From an uncultured Dorea sp. (GTDB lineage Bacteria > Bacillota > Clostridia > Lachnospirales > Lachnospiraceae), in NCBI GenBank assembly GCA_910580235.1, contig CAJTVU010000002.1, positions 124,001-188,000 on the forward strand: a DNA stretch of 64,000 bases, written 5' to 3'. Below, one piece after another: positions 15,826-23,780 of the stretch. The stretch's first letter is position 1. Each line of letters begins with the position of its first letter. The notes beneath the pieces are model-generated. The model saw only the letters and a list, made by a program, of their open reading frames with translations. It was not told the origin of the DNA and ran no database searches. The position numbers and the translations under genes were made by a program.

Positions 15826-17240
15826 TACGTCCAGCAGGACACTAAGATCTCTGCCGCTTCTTTTATCTGCTCTTCTGTCAGGCCGGCATAGCCTAAGACG
15901 ATCGTCGCCTCCTGCATCTTCCCTTTCGCTTCCTGGCCTGTGCTCCCGCCGATCCTGTAATCGGATAGCCCGTACACTAAGACTCCCTTGTCCTTCGCAC
16001 GCTCGATCAGCTCTGCTTCTGTCTTTCCATCGTGGAAATTTATAAGAAGATGCACTCCTGCATGCTCTCCTGATATCCGGCAGTGCGCCGCCAGAGGCTT
16101 CAGCGCGTCGATCAGCGCGTCGTGCCGCCCTTTGTAGAGGGCGCGCATTTTATTTAGATGCCGCTCATAATGCCCGTCTCTTATAAAGCGGCTCACGATA
16201 TGCTGGTCTACTTTCGATACAGACGAGCTGATAAAGCGGCTGCTCCTGTCGTACTTTTCCATCAGCGGCTCCGGGAGCGCCATGTAGCTTAAGCGGATCG
16301 CCGGGGCGATGGACTTGGAGAAAGTGCCAAGATAGATTACTTTCTCATTCCTGTCATATCCTTTCAGCGCCGGGATCGGCTTTCCTTTATATCGGAACTC
16401 GCTGTCATAGTCATCTTCAATAATATAGCGCCCCTCTCCTTCTTCCGCCCATCTTAGAAGCTCCATCCTCCTCTTCACAGGCATGACGATGCCCGTCGGG
16501 TACTGGTGGGAGGGAGTGACATAAGCCGCCTGCGCTCCTGAGCCCTTAAGCGCCGACACGGACATTCCATTCCCATCCATAGGGACGGGGACTGTCTCAT
16601 ACCCTATATGCTTCATAAGCCTGTACGCCTGCTTGTAAGCCGGATCTTCAAAGGCGATCTTAATCCCTGTCCCAAGCACTATCCCAAGGAGCATCAGCAT
16701 ATAATCGCTTCCGGCGCCCACGATGATCTGCTCCGGCGTAAGGCTCACGCCTCTCGCCTCATAGAGATAGCCGGCGATCGCTTCCCGGAACTCATACTCG
16801 CCCTTCGAATCCCCCAGGCGGAACAGCTCCGTCTTATCGTCCTGTAATATATCTTTGGAGAGCCTTCTCCATACATTATATGGGAAGCTTTTCAGATCCA
16901 CCCCGTGGGGCGTGAAGTCATAGCGGTATTCTTCCTTCTTTACTTCCGGCGCCCGTGCTCTCCTGCCGACCGGGCCGATACGGTGCAACTCTTCGATCTG
17001 TGCCACAAAAAAGCCCCGGCACGGTACGGACTCAATATATCCTTCCGACAGGAGCTGCTCATAAGACAGCTCCACCGTACTGCGGCTCACCGCCAGATGC
17101 TTCGCCAGCGCGCGGGTAGAAGGAAGCTTCTCCCCGCAGGGGATCTTCCCACATTGGATATCCGCCTTAATGTACTGATAAATCTGCTCGTACAGCGGCA
17201 TCTTCACATTCGTTGCCAAATTCATCGTCAGTTCGTTCAT
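15825..17240 (-). CDS. MocR/PdxR-type transcription regulator
   Basis: 471 residues. An N-terminal GntR-type winged helix (about 1-75; LPSTRALAKHLAVSRSTVELSYEQL) is fused to a fold-type I aminotransferase domain (about 105-465) with the PLP region: EDDYDSEFRYKGKPIPALKG and the Schiff-base Lys in GTFSKSIAPAIRLSYMALP. MocR proteins use PLP and an amino compound as signals, often controlling PLP synthesis, GABA or taurine use. No pdx, gab or similar gene is adjacent, so the target is unknown. The ATG at 17240 with TTGGAG 6 nt upstream is preferred to the TTG at 17252. The palindrome 17251-17292 abuts the ribosome site, leaving no room for a promoter after it. Confidence 0.9.
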   Translation of the reverse strand: MNELTMNLATNVKMPLYEQIYQYIKADIQCGKIPCGEKLPSTRALAKHLAVSRSTVELSYEQLLSEGYIESVPCRGFFVAQIEELHRIGPVGRRARAPEVKKEEYRYDFTPHGVDLKSFPYNVWRRLSKDILQDDKTELFRLGDSKGEYEFREAIAGYLYEARGVSLTPEQIIVGAGSDYMLMLLGIVLGTGIKIAFEDPAYKQAYRLMKHIGYETVPVPMDGNGMSVSALKGSGAQAAYVTPSHQYPTGIVMPVKRRMELLRWAEEGEGRYIIEDDYDSEFRYKGKPIPALKGYDRNEKVIYLGTFSKSIAPAIRLSYMALPEPLMEKYDRSSRFISSSVSKVDQHIVSRFIRDGHYERHLNKMRALYKGRHDALIDALKPLAAHCRISGEHAGVHLLINFHDGKTEAELIERAKDKGVLVYGLSDYRIGGSTGQEAKGKMQEATIVLGYAGLTEEQIKEAAEILVSCWT

Positions 17241-17250
17241 ATAATTCTCC

Positions 17251-17292
17251 AATTGGGGACGGGGTAAAATTCATTTTACCCCGTCCCCAATT
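17251..17292. repeat. Second 42-nt palindrome, between glnS and the MocR gene
   Basis: Arms AATTGGGGACGGGGTAAAAT and complement around the loop TC. It differs from the copy at 15784-15825 at only a few positions. It lies 5 nt after the glnS stop and directly before the MocR ribosome site. There is no T tract on the minus strand, so it may act as a glnS 3' hairpin, a translation-control hairpin for the regulator, or a dispersed repeat. Confidence 0.75.
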
Positions 17293-17297
17293 TAAAT

Positions 17298-18959
17298 TTA
17301 CAATTTAAATGAGCTCTTTAAAGATACGATCCTGTTGAATACCAAGCTGTCTGGCGTGGAATCTTTCGAATCGATACAGAAGTAGCCGTTCCTTACGAAC
17401 TGGAAGCTGTCATGCCCTTTCGCGTCCGCGAAGCTGTCTTCTACATAACAGCCCTTTCGGATCTCAAGGGAATTCGGATTCAGGTTCAAAGAGCCGTCCT
17501 CCTTGTTGTACACACCTTTCTCCTCATCTACAAGGTTTTCATAAAGCCTTACTTCCGCCTGTTTGGCGTAAGGCGCCGCCACCCAGTGGATCGTCCCTTT
17601 TACTTTGCGCCCTGTAAACCCGCTCCCGCTCTTCGTCTCCGGGTCGTACGTACAGTGGACGACCGTGACATTCCCGTCCGCGTCCGTCTCATAGTTTTCA
17701 CATTTCACAAAATATGCCTGCATCAGGCGTACTTCATTGCCTGGGAAGAGACGGAAATACTTCTTTGGAGGCTCGATCATAAAATCATCTCTCTCAATAT
17801 AGAGCTCCCGGCAGAACGGGATCTGCCTCTTCCCAAGAGACTCATTCTCCAGATTGTTCTCCGCCGTAAGCCACTCTACCTCCCCTTCCGGGTAGTTGTC
17901 GATCACCAGCTTGATCGGGTCGAGGATCGCCATCATACGGGGCTTCTTAAGCTTCAGATCCTCGCGGATGCAGTACTCCAGCATAGCATAATCCACAGAC
18001 CCCTGCGCCTTGGAGACGCCGCACAGCTCCACGAACATCTTCAGGGATTCCGGCGTAAAGCCTCTCCTTCTAAGCGCCGCAATGGACACAAGGCGAGGGT
18101 CGTCCCAGCCGTCCACTACTCCCTCCTGCACCAGCTTCTTAATATACCGCTTCCCTGTCACCACGTTCGTCAGATACATCTTGGCAAACTCGATCTGGCG
18201 CGGCGCGGGATCGAACTCGCACTCTCTTACGACCCAATCGTAGAGCGGCCTGTGATCTTCAAACTCCAGCGTACAGATAGAGTGCGTGATCTTCTCCACA
18301 GCGTCCTCGATAGGATGTGCGAAATCATACATCGGATAAATGCACCATCTGTCCCCCGTATTGTGATGCGCCATGTGGGCCACGCGATAGATAACCGGGT
18401 CGCGCATGTTGATATTCGGAGACGCCATGTCGATCTTGGCGCGCAGCACTTTCTCTCCATCCTTGTACTCCCCGTTCTTCATAGCCTCAAATAGCGCAAG
18501 GTTCTCTTCCACCGTCCGGTCGCGGTACGGGCTGTTCTTCCCCGGCGCTGTCAGAGTGCCCCTGTACTCTTTGATCTCCTCCGCGCTCAAGTCACAGACG
18601 AACGCCTTTCCCTTCTGGATCAGCTTTACCGCGCACGCATACATGACGTCAAAATAATCCGACGCAAAATACAGATGCTCCTTATAATCTGCGCCAAGCC
18701 ACTCTACGTCTTCCTTAATGGACTCTACGAACTCGGTGTCCTCCTTCGTCGGATTCGTATCGTCGAACCGTAAATGGAACGTCCCGTTATATTTCTTCGC
18801 AAGCCCGTAATTTAAAAGAATAGACTTGGCATGTCCGATATGCAGATAGCCGTTCGGCTCCGGCGGGAACCTCGTACACACCTCGCTGTACACGCCCTCT
18901 GCCAGGTCCTTGTCAATCTCCTGCTCAATAAAATTTTTGGAAATCACTTCTTCTCCCAC
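17298..18959 (-). CDS. glnS: Glutaminyl-tRNA synthetase
   Basis: 553 residues. Class I synthetase charging tRNA-Gln with glutamine. The catalytic core has RFPPEPNGYLHIGHAKS (HIGH motif) near the N-terminus, FDDTNP and the WDDPRLVSIAALRRRGF segment. The expected MSKRK loop is VTGKRYIKK here, a variant. The anticodon-binding beta-barrels fill the C-terminal part. The GTG at 18959 is chosen for its AGGAGG 7 nt upstream; a TTG at 18986 and a GTG at 18947 are alternatives. Presence of GlnRS means tRNA-Gln can be charged directly rather than only by transamidation. Confidence 0.96.
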   Translation of the reverse strand: MGEEVISKNFIEQEIDKDLAEGVYSEVCTRFPPEPNGYLHIGHAKSILLNYGLAKKYNGTFHLRFDDTNPTKEDTEFVESIKEDVEWLGADYKEHLYFASDYFDVMYACAVKLIQKGKAFVCDLSAEEIKEYRGTLTAPGKNSPYRDRTVEENLALFEAMKNGEYKDGEKVLRAKIDMASPNINMRDPVIYRVAHMAHHNTGDRWCIYPMYDFAHPIEDAVEKITHSICTLEFEDHRPLYDWVVRECEFDPAPRQIEFAKMYLTNVVTGKRYIKKLVQEGVVDGWDDPRLVSIAALRRRGFTPESLKMFVELCGVSKAQGSVDYAMLEYCIREDLKLKKPRMMAILDPIKLVIDNYPEGEVEWLTAENNLENESLGKRQIPFCRELYIERDDFMIEPPKKYFRLFPGNEVRLMQAYFVKCENYETDADGNVTVVHCTYDPETKSGSGFTGRKVKGTIHWVAAPYAKQAEVRLYENLVDEEKGVYNKEDGSLNLNPNSLEIRKGCYVEDSFADAKGHDSFQFVRNGYFCIDSKDSTPDSLVFNRIVSLKSSFKL

Positions 18960-19026
18960 GTCGTTCCCTCCTATATCCTCTTTCAAAAAGGCTTCCGGGA
19001 CCCTCCCCGAAAGCCTCTTCTTTTCA

Positions 19027-19099
19027 AGCTGCCTAGCGGACTTGAACCGCCGACCTCCGCCTTACCAAGGCGACGCTCTACCGACTGAGCCAAGGCAGC
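19027..19099 (-). tRNA. tRNA-Thr (GGT)
   Basis: Full cloverleaf on the minus strand: acceptor GCTGCCT/AGGCAGC, D arm GCTC...GAGC, anticodon stem TCGCC/GGCGG with loop TTGGTAA (anticodon GGT), T arm GGCGG TTCAAGT CCGCT. CCA is not encoded. Its anticodon reads ACC and ACU, the codon read as specifier in the threonine T-box at 11321-11587. Confidence 0.95.
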
Positions 19100-19174
19100 G
19101 CGCGGCCGCAAGATAGATCTTATGCCGCCATATAACGTTAATAATATACACTAGGAGACATTGATTTGTCAATC

Positions 19175-19798
19175 CTATTTCTCGTAAAATCCCGACTTTT
19201 CCTGCTCCAGTATCTTCTCCGCCTTGCTCCTGATCCTCTGTATCGCATTGTCCACCGTCTTCGGGCTTTTATCCAAAAGCCTAGCGATGATCTTATAATC
19301 CGTCCCCCGAAGGTGGAGATAGAGCACGCGGCTCTCCAGATCGCTTAAGCTCTCCTGAAGCTTGCTCTCCAGTATCTCCGCATATTCCCGGCTTAAGAAG
19401 AGCGCCTCCGGGTTATTCTCCACTTCCGCCTCCATCGTCTCGATCAGAGCCTCCTTCTCTTCATTTTTCTCATAAAGAGAAATATAGGAGTTCAGCGGGC
19501 TGTGTTTCTTCCGCCTGGAAGCCTCGATCGCGGAATACATCTGCCTGCGGACACAGAGGGAGGCAAAGCTGAAAAAAGATGCTTTCCGGTCGATCTTATA
19601 GTCCTGCACCGCTTTAAAAAGCCCGATCATGCCTTCTTGTATGAGATCGTCGTTCTCCCCGCCCAGAAGGTACATCGTATTCGCCTCTTTCCGCACAAGA
19701 TTCTTATACTTTTCCATAAGGAAATCAATAATTGCCGTATCGCCGCCGCGCAGCTCTTCGATCAGCTGCTCGTCGGTCATCCTCTCATATCCGCACAT
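19175..19798 (-). CDS. sigH: RNA polymerase sporulation sigma factor SigH
   Basis: 207 residues, typical for SigH of Bacilli and Clostridia, which directs transcription at entry into sporulation. Region 2 is at about 35-100 (DDLIQEGMIGLFKAVQDY, core binding and -10 recognition; FASLCVRRQMYSAI) and region 4 at about 140-200 (LSDLESRVLYLHLRGTDYKIIA, helix-turn-helix). The sporulation reading is backed by spoVT in the same window. It is last in the cysE-cysS-mrnC-rlmB-sigH order common in Firmicutes, 15 nt after rlmB; the yacP gene often found before sigH is absent. Confidence 0.93.
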   Translation of the reverse strand: MCGYERMTDEQLIEELRGGDTAIIDFLMEKYKNLVRKEANTMYLLGGENDDLIQEGMIGLFKAVQDYKIDRKASFFSFASLCVRRQMYSAIEASRRKKHSPLNSYISLYEKNEEKEALIETMEAEVENNPEALFLSREYAEILESKLQESLSDLESRVLYLHLRGTDYKIIARLLDKSPKTVDNAIQRIRSKAEKILEQEKSGFYEK

Positions 19799-19813
19799 AA
19801 CATTCTTTAGCTC

Positions 19814-20566
19814 CTATCCCAGCCGCTGCCGCACGATCTCATAAGCCAGCACGCCTGCCGCCACCGACGCGTTCAGGGAATCGATATCCCCTCTCATCGG
19901 GATGCCCGCGGCAAGATCGCATTTCTCCTTCACAAGGCGGCTGACTCCGTCCCCCTCGTTCCCTACGATGAGCCCGATCGGGCCTTTTAAGTTCTGGCGG
20001 TACATTACGTCGCCGCCCATATCCGCACATACGAACCACAGCCCCTGTCTCTTAAGCTCTTCCATCGTCTTGACAAGATTGGTCACTTTGGCTACTGGCG
20101 TGTAGCTAAGGGCTCCTGCGCTCGTCCTTGCGACCGTGGCCGTGAGGCCTGCGGCGCGATGCTTCGGGATAATAACGCCGTGAGCCCCCGCAAGATTGGC
20201 GGTACGGATAATGGCTCCCAGGTTATGGGGATCCTCAATTCCATCCAGCAGGATCAGGAATGGGTCTTCCCCTTTCTCTTTCGCAAGGCGCAGCATATCT
20301 TCCACTTCCGAATATTCATAAGCCGCCACGAACGCGATCACTCCCTGATGCTTTCCTGTCTCAGACAGCTGGTTCAGCCTCGTCTTGTCCACGAACTTAA
20401 GAAGGGTATCGTGCTTTCTTGCCTCCCGGACGATCGTACGCACCGGGCCGTCCTGGCAGCCGTCAAGGACGAACAGCCTGTCCACCGGCCTCCCGGACCG
20501 CAGCGCCTCCAGCACCACATTGCGCCCTTCGATCATATTCTCATTTCTCGTTCTGTTCTCCTCCAT
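19814..20566 (-). CDS. rlmB: 23S rRNA (guanosine-2'-O-)-methyltransferase, RlmB type
   Basis: 250 residues of the SpoU/TrmH class with a trefoil knot fold. A substrate-binding N-terminal domain (about 10-85, MIEGRNVVLEALRSG) is followed by the SAM domain with motif 1 LDGIEDPHNLGAIIRTA, motif 2 GLIVGNEGDGV and motif 3 IPMRGDIDSLNASVAAGVLAYE. It methylates a 23S rRNA guanosine ribose in the peptidyl transferase region in characterised homologues. The ATG at 20566 has AAGGAG 9 nt upstream, better than the ATG at 20587. The position between mrnC and sigH is the common Firmicutes one. Confidence 0.93.
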   Translation of the reverse strand: MEENRTRNENMIEGRNVVLEALRSGRPVDRLFVLDGCQDGPVRTIVREARKHDTLLKFVDKTRLNQLSETGKHQGVIAFVAAYEYSEVEDMLRLAKEKGEDPFLILLDGIEDPHNLGAIIRTANLAGAHGVIIPKHRAAGLTATVARTSAGALSYTPVAKVTNLVKTMEELKRQGLWFVCADMGGDVMYRQNLKGPIGLIVGNEGDGVSRLVKEKCDLAAGIPMRGDIDSLNASVAAGVLAYEIVRQRLG

Positions 20567-20615
20567 AGGATCTTCTCCTTCATACATTTATATCTCTTAT
20601 AGCAATTAAATCCTG

Positions 20616-21074
20616 CTATTCTGCATGCCCCTGCCCCTCTTCCAGACTGTCCAGCCCGATCTTCACCAGCTCCAGCATCCTCTTCCAGTCCTTTTTCAGA
20701 TACAGATGCCCAAGAAGGGCCTCGAAGCCGGTCGCCCGCCGATAGTCTGTGACAGACTGGTTCTTGGCGGGGGTGACGCTCTTTGCATTACGCCCCCTCT
20801 TATAGATCCCATGCTCTTCTTCCGTCAGATGCCCCTGCATGGCGCGCATCATCTTCGACTGTGTCTTCGCCTGCACATAAGAGCTTGTCCTTTCATGGAG
20901 CTTCTGCACTTGCCTGTTCCCTTCGCTCAGCACAAGAGTCTTAATAATAAGGTCATAGATGCTGTCGCCGATATACGCCAGGGCAAGAGGGGAATACGCT
21001 TTCGCATCCGCCTCCTGCATCTGGAATATGTCCTGCATGTAAGCGTCAAACTGCCATTCTACGCTCTTTTCCAT
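20616..21074 (-). CDS. mrnC: Mini-ribonuclease 3
   Basis: 152 residues: a single RNase III catalytic domain without the dsRNA-binding domain. The family trims the ends of 23S rRNA precursor. Visible are YSPLALAYIGDSIYDLIIKTLVL (signature with catalytic acidic residues) and ATGFEALLGHLYL. Its ATG lies inside the last codons of cysS (16-nt overlap), indicating translational coupling in the cysE operon. Confidence 0.94.
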   Translation of the reverse strand: MEKSVEWQFDAYMQDIFQMQEADAKAYSPLALAYIGDSIYDLIIKTLVLSEGNRQVQKLHERTSSYVQAKTQSKMMRAMQGHLTEEEHGIYKRGRNAKSVTPAKNQSVTDYRRATGFEALLGHLYLKKDWKRMLELVKIGLDSLEEGQGHAE

Positions 21075-22462
21075 TTTACGCCTTCCCTCGTATCTTCCAG
21101 AATGATCCCTTTGGCCTGCAATTCATCACGGATCGCGTCCGCTCTTGCAAAGTCTTTCGCTTTCCTCGCCGCCTGGCGCTCCTCGATCATCTTCTCAATA
21201 TCCTCCGCCAATATCTCTTCTTCCTTATCCACGATAAGCCCAAGGACGTCTGTGAGCTTCACAAGAAGGTCAAAAAGCTTCTGGAGGTATTCTTTGGAAT
21301 TCCCTTCGCCCGCATGGATGTTACAGAACTTCACAAAGTCGAATACCGCGGCCACTGCGTCCGCCGTATTGAAGTCTTCGTCCATGGCGTCCTCGAATTC
21401 CTTCACGAACCCCGCTGTCTTTGCAAATGCCTCCTCTTCCTCCGGGCGCATATCACCTTCTGCCTCCCGCATGAGGAACTTCAGATTATCCGCGGCATTG
21501 ACGATACGCTCCAGCCCGCTCTTTGACGCTTCCATAAGCTCTGCGCTGAAGTTCAACGGGCTTCTATAATGGGCGCTCAGCATAAAGAACCGGAGTACCT
21601 GGAGATCGTACTGCTCGCTGATCTCCCGGACAGTACGGAAGTTCCCAAGAGATTTGCTCATCTTGTGGTTATCGATATTTAAGAATGCATTATGCATCCA
21701 GTATTTAGCAAACTCTTTACCGTTCGCCGCCTCGCTCTGGGCGATCTCGTTCTCATGGTGCGGGAAGACAAGGTCCTCACCGCCGGCATGGATGTCGATC
21801 TGCTCTCCGAGATACTTCCTGGACATGACCGAACACTCAATGTGCCATCCCGGCCTCCCGGCGCTCCACGGCGAATCCCAGGACGGCTCCCCCTCCTTCT
21901 TCGGCTTCCACAGCACGAAGTCAAGGGGATCTTCCTTCTCATCTTCCCCTGTCACAAGAAGGGAGCGCTCCCCGGAGCGCAGATCGTCCAGATTCTTGTG
22001 GGAGAGCTTTCCGTAATCTTTGAACTGGCGGGTACGGAAATAGACTGTGCCGTTCTTCTCATAGGCATACCCTTTCTGTATCAGATCGCCGATCATATCC
22101 ACCATCCCGCAGATCTCCTCTGTGGCGAGGGGATGCGTTGTGGCCGGCTTTACATTCATGCCCTCCATATCCTTCTTACATTCCGCGATGTAGCGTTTGG
22201 ATATCTCGTCTGCGGACACTTTTTCCTCAATAGCCTTGTTGATGATCTTATCGTCCACATCTGTGAAATTAGACACATAGTTCACGTCATATCCTTTATA
22301 TTCAAAATATCTCCTCACCGTATCAAATACGATCATAGGCCTCGCGTTCCCGATGTGGATGAAGTTGTAGACCGTAGGCCCGCAGACATACATCTTTACC
22401 TTTCCTTCCTCCACCGGGACAAATTCTTCCTTCCGTTTCGACAGCGTGTTGTACAGCCTCAT
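21059..22462 (-). CDS. cysS: Cysteinyl-tRNA synthetase
   Basis: 467 residues, normal length. Class I enzyme with N-terminal GPTVYNFIHIGNARP (HIGH motif), zinc ligands including the Cys in the N-terminal VCGPT and the WHIECSVMS region, and KMSKSLGNF (KMSKS). The C-terminal helical domain binds the anticodon. It is second gene after the cysteine T-box, 31 nt behind cysE, so both cysteine synthesis and charging respond to the tRNA-Cys charging level. Confidence 0.98.
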   Translation of the reverse strand: MRLYNTLSKRKEEFVPVEEGKVKMYVCGPTVYNFIHIGNARPMIVFDTVRRYFEYKGYDVNYVSNFTDVDDKIINKAIEEKVSADEISKRYIAECKKDMEGMNVKPATTHPLATEEICGMVDMIGDLIQKGYAYEKNGTVYFRTRQFKDYGKLSHKNLDDLRSGERSLLVTGEDEKEDPLDFVLWKPKKEGEPSWDSPWSAGRPGWHIECSVMSRKYLGEQIDIHAGGEDLVFPHHENEIAQSEAANGKEFAKYWMHNAFLNIDNHKMSKSLGNFRTVREISEQYDLQVLRFFMLSAHYRSPLNFSAELMEASKSGLERIVNAADNLKFLMREAEGDMRPEEEEAFAKTAGFVKEFEDAMDEDFNTADAVAAVFDFVKFCNIHAGEGNSKEYLQKLFDLLVKLTDVLGLIVDKEEEILAEDIEKMIEERQAARKAKDFARADAIRDELQAKGIILEDTREGVKWKRA

Positions 22463-22493
22463 ATATATTTCCTCCTCTATCTGTTTAGTCTTT

Positions 22494-23177
22494 CTATCTC
22501 TCCACTGTTATACGTGCGTCCTGCATGATCTTCATGCGCTCTTCCAGCTCAGCCAGCTGCTCGTGCAGGCGGGCATTATCTTCCTGCAGCTCTAAAATGT
22601 CGCTGCTGATCGGATCGGGAAGGTGCACCTGATCCAGATCCATGCGGGGGACCTTCTCCTCATCCTTCTTCACAATACGCCCCGGCACTCCTACGACCGT
22701 GCAGTTGGGCGGCACTTCTTTGAGCACCACGCTGCCCGCGCCGATCTTCGAATTCTCGCCAATGGTAAAAGAGCCAAGCACCTTCGCCCCCGCGCTGACC
22801 ATCACATTGTCTCTCAGCGTAGGATGGCGCTTCCCCTTCTCCTTCCCCGTGCCTCCGAGAGTGACGCCCTGGTACAGCGTCACATTATCCCCAAGCTCCG
22901 CCGTCTCCCCTATGATCACGCCGCTCCCATGGTCGATGAACAGCCCTTTCCCAATCTTCGCGCCCGGGTGGATCTCGATGCCCGTCTTCCTGACAGCCTT
23001 CTGCGATACCCAGCGTGCCAGGAAATAATGCTTTTTTAAATACAGCCTGTGCGCCAGCCTGTACCTTAAGATCGCCTTAAAGCTGGGGTACAAGAATACT
23101 TCCATATTTGACTTAATCGCCGGGTCCCGTTCTCGTATGACCTGGATCTCCTCTTTTACATAAGATATAATTCCCAT
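22494..23177 (-). CDS. cysE: Serine O-acetyltransferase
   Basis: 227 residues. Makes O-acetylserine from serine and acetyl-CoA, the first step of cysteine synthesis. After a helical N-terminal domain comes the left-handed beta-helix (hexapeptide repeats) with HPGAKIGKGLFIDHGSGVVIG-type text and ITLGGTGK-like GVTLGGTGKEKGKRHPT, then a C-terminal coiled segment. The ATG at 23177 has a GGAG site; the frame runs on to 23315 but that part is T-box leader. First gene under the cysteine T-box. Confidence 0.94.
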   Translation of the reverse strand: MGIISYVKEEIQVIRERDPAIKSNMEVFLYPSFKAILRYRLAHRLYLKKHYFLARWVSQKAVRKTGIEIHPGAKIGKGLFIDHGSGVIIGETAELGDNVTLYQGVTLGGTGKEKGKRHPTLRDNVMVSAGAKVLGSFTIGENSKIGAGSVVLKEVPPNCTVVGVPGRIVKKDEEKVPRMDLDQVHLPDPISSDILELQEDNARLHEQLAELEERMKIMQDARITVER

Positions 23178-23206
23178 AAAATAACTCCTCTCTAAATCTT
23201 TCCTTC

Positions 23207-23229
23207 TATAGGAAGCTTCGTTTCCTATA
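23207..23229 (-). repeat. Hairpin directly after the cysteine T-box terminator
   Basis: TATAGGAA and TTCCTATA pair around a 7-nt loop, and the T tract of the terminator runs into TTTTTTATCATATAGGAAAC. The same text follows the threonine T-box (11288-11327). Confidence 0.55.
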
Positions 23230-23233
23230 TGAT

Positions 23234-23505
23234 AAAAAATCGTCTCCTGCACAATGCAAGAGACGAAATAATTCCGCGGTCCCACTCTTATAGAGGATAT
23301 TCCGTAATCGGACATCTCCTCCGCTTCCTGCGCGCGTAACGTGCGCGTGCCCGTACCCGGCTACTAAAATCCTGAGGATCATCTCCTCTTGCCCTTTCGC
23401 CGGATCGACTCCCGAATGCACTTCACAGCCATTTCCCCCAGGTCTGCTCTCAGCCGGTGACAGTCCCTCTCTGCCGGTTGCCCTGTCTGCTACTCTTTCG
23501 CTCAA
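23234..23505 (-). ncRNA. T-box leader, cysteine-specific
   Basis: T-box sequence AGAGTGGGACCGCGG (about 23273-23287) with the terminator CGTCTC...GAGACG plus T tract at 23234-23266. The specifier loop GAAG-TGC-A has TGC (Cys) at 23420-23418. It precedes cysE-cysS, as expected. It may be read from the promoter of the RNA upstream (23729-23757) or from a weaker promoter between them (TTGGGG, 18 nt, TATATA near 23517-23546). Confidence 0.9.
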
Positions 23506-23512
23506 CGTCTTT

Positions 23513-23722
23513 CCTATATAGATGTTGGAGCCAAAAGCCCCCAACTAGGATGCCTACGGATTGTTCCGTGCTATGCACTCCCACAATCCTACCCGATATT
23601 CGCATATCGTGGGATATACATCCCACTTTTATGCTCATATCAGGAGCGGGTCCCAAGATCTTTCACCCACTTATGAACAAGCTCATGTGGGCTTAGACCT
23701 TTTGACCCTAACATCCTATATA
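23513..23722 (-). ncRNA. Structured non-coding RNA candidate, about 210 nt (6S-like outline)
   Basis: The predicted transcript starts at the first base of a closing stem (CTATATAGGATGTT pairing with AACATCTATATAG about 200 nt later). The middle forms a long irregular rod: CUGAUAU, GCAUA and GUGGGAU each pair in order with AUCCCAC, UAUGC and AUAUCGG around a GUAU loop. A 5' arm has GGGUC/GACCC, AAGGUC/GAUCUU and CCCAC/GUGGG; a 3' hairpin is GGAUUGU/ACAAUCC with inner GUGC/GCAC. Length, own promoter, closing stem and central rod recall 6S RNA, but I cannot confirm the family. A partial copy with pairing-preserving changes is at 12256-12328. Confidence 0.6.
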
Positions 23723-23728
23723 GATTAT

Positions 23729-23757
23729 ATCATATGCGAAAATCCTATATTTGTCAA
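23729..23757 (-). promoter_or_regulatory. Promoter of the structured RNA / cysteine T-box region
   Basis: TTGACA (23757-23752), 17-nt spacer, TATGAT (23734-23729). The start is expected at about 23722, right at the closing stem of the RNA candidate. Confidence 0.75.
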
Positions 23758-23780
23758 TTCCCCAATTCTCTTTACGCGGG

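Noticed and set aside
23206..23656. Frames of 112 and 68 codons upstream of cysE
   Set aside because: They run through the T-box and the structured RNA; the conserved feature there is RNA pairing, not codons.
23513..23722. Firm assignment to 6S RNA, SRP RNA, RNase P RNA or tmRNA
   Set aside because: SRP, RNase P and tmRNA hallmarks are absent; 6S outline is plausible but no family-specific sequence could be confirmed by eye.
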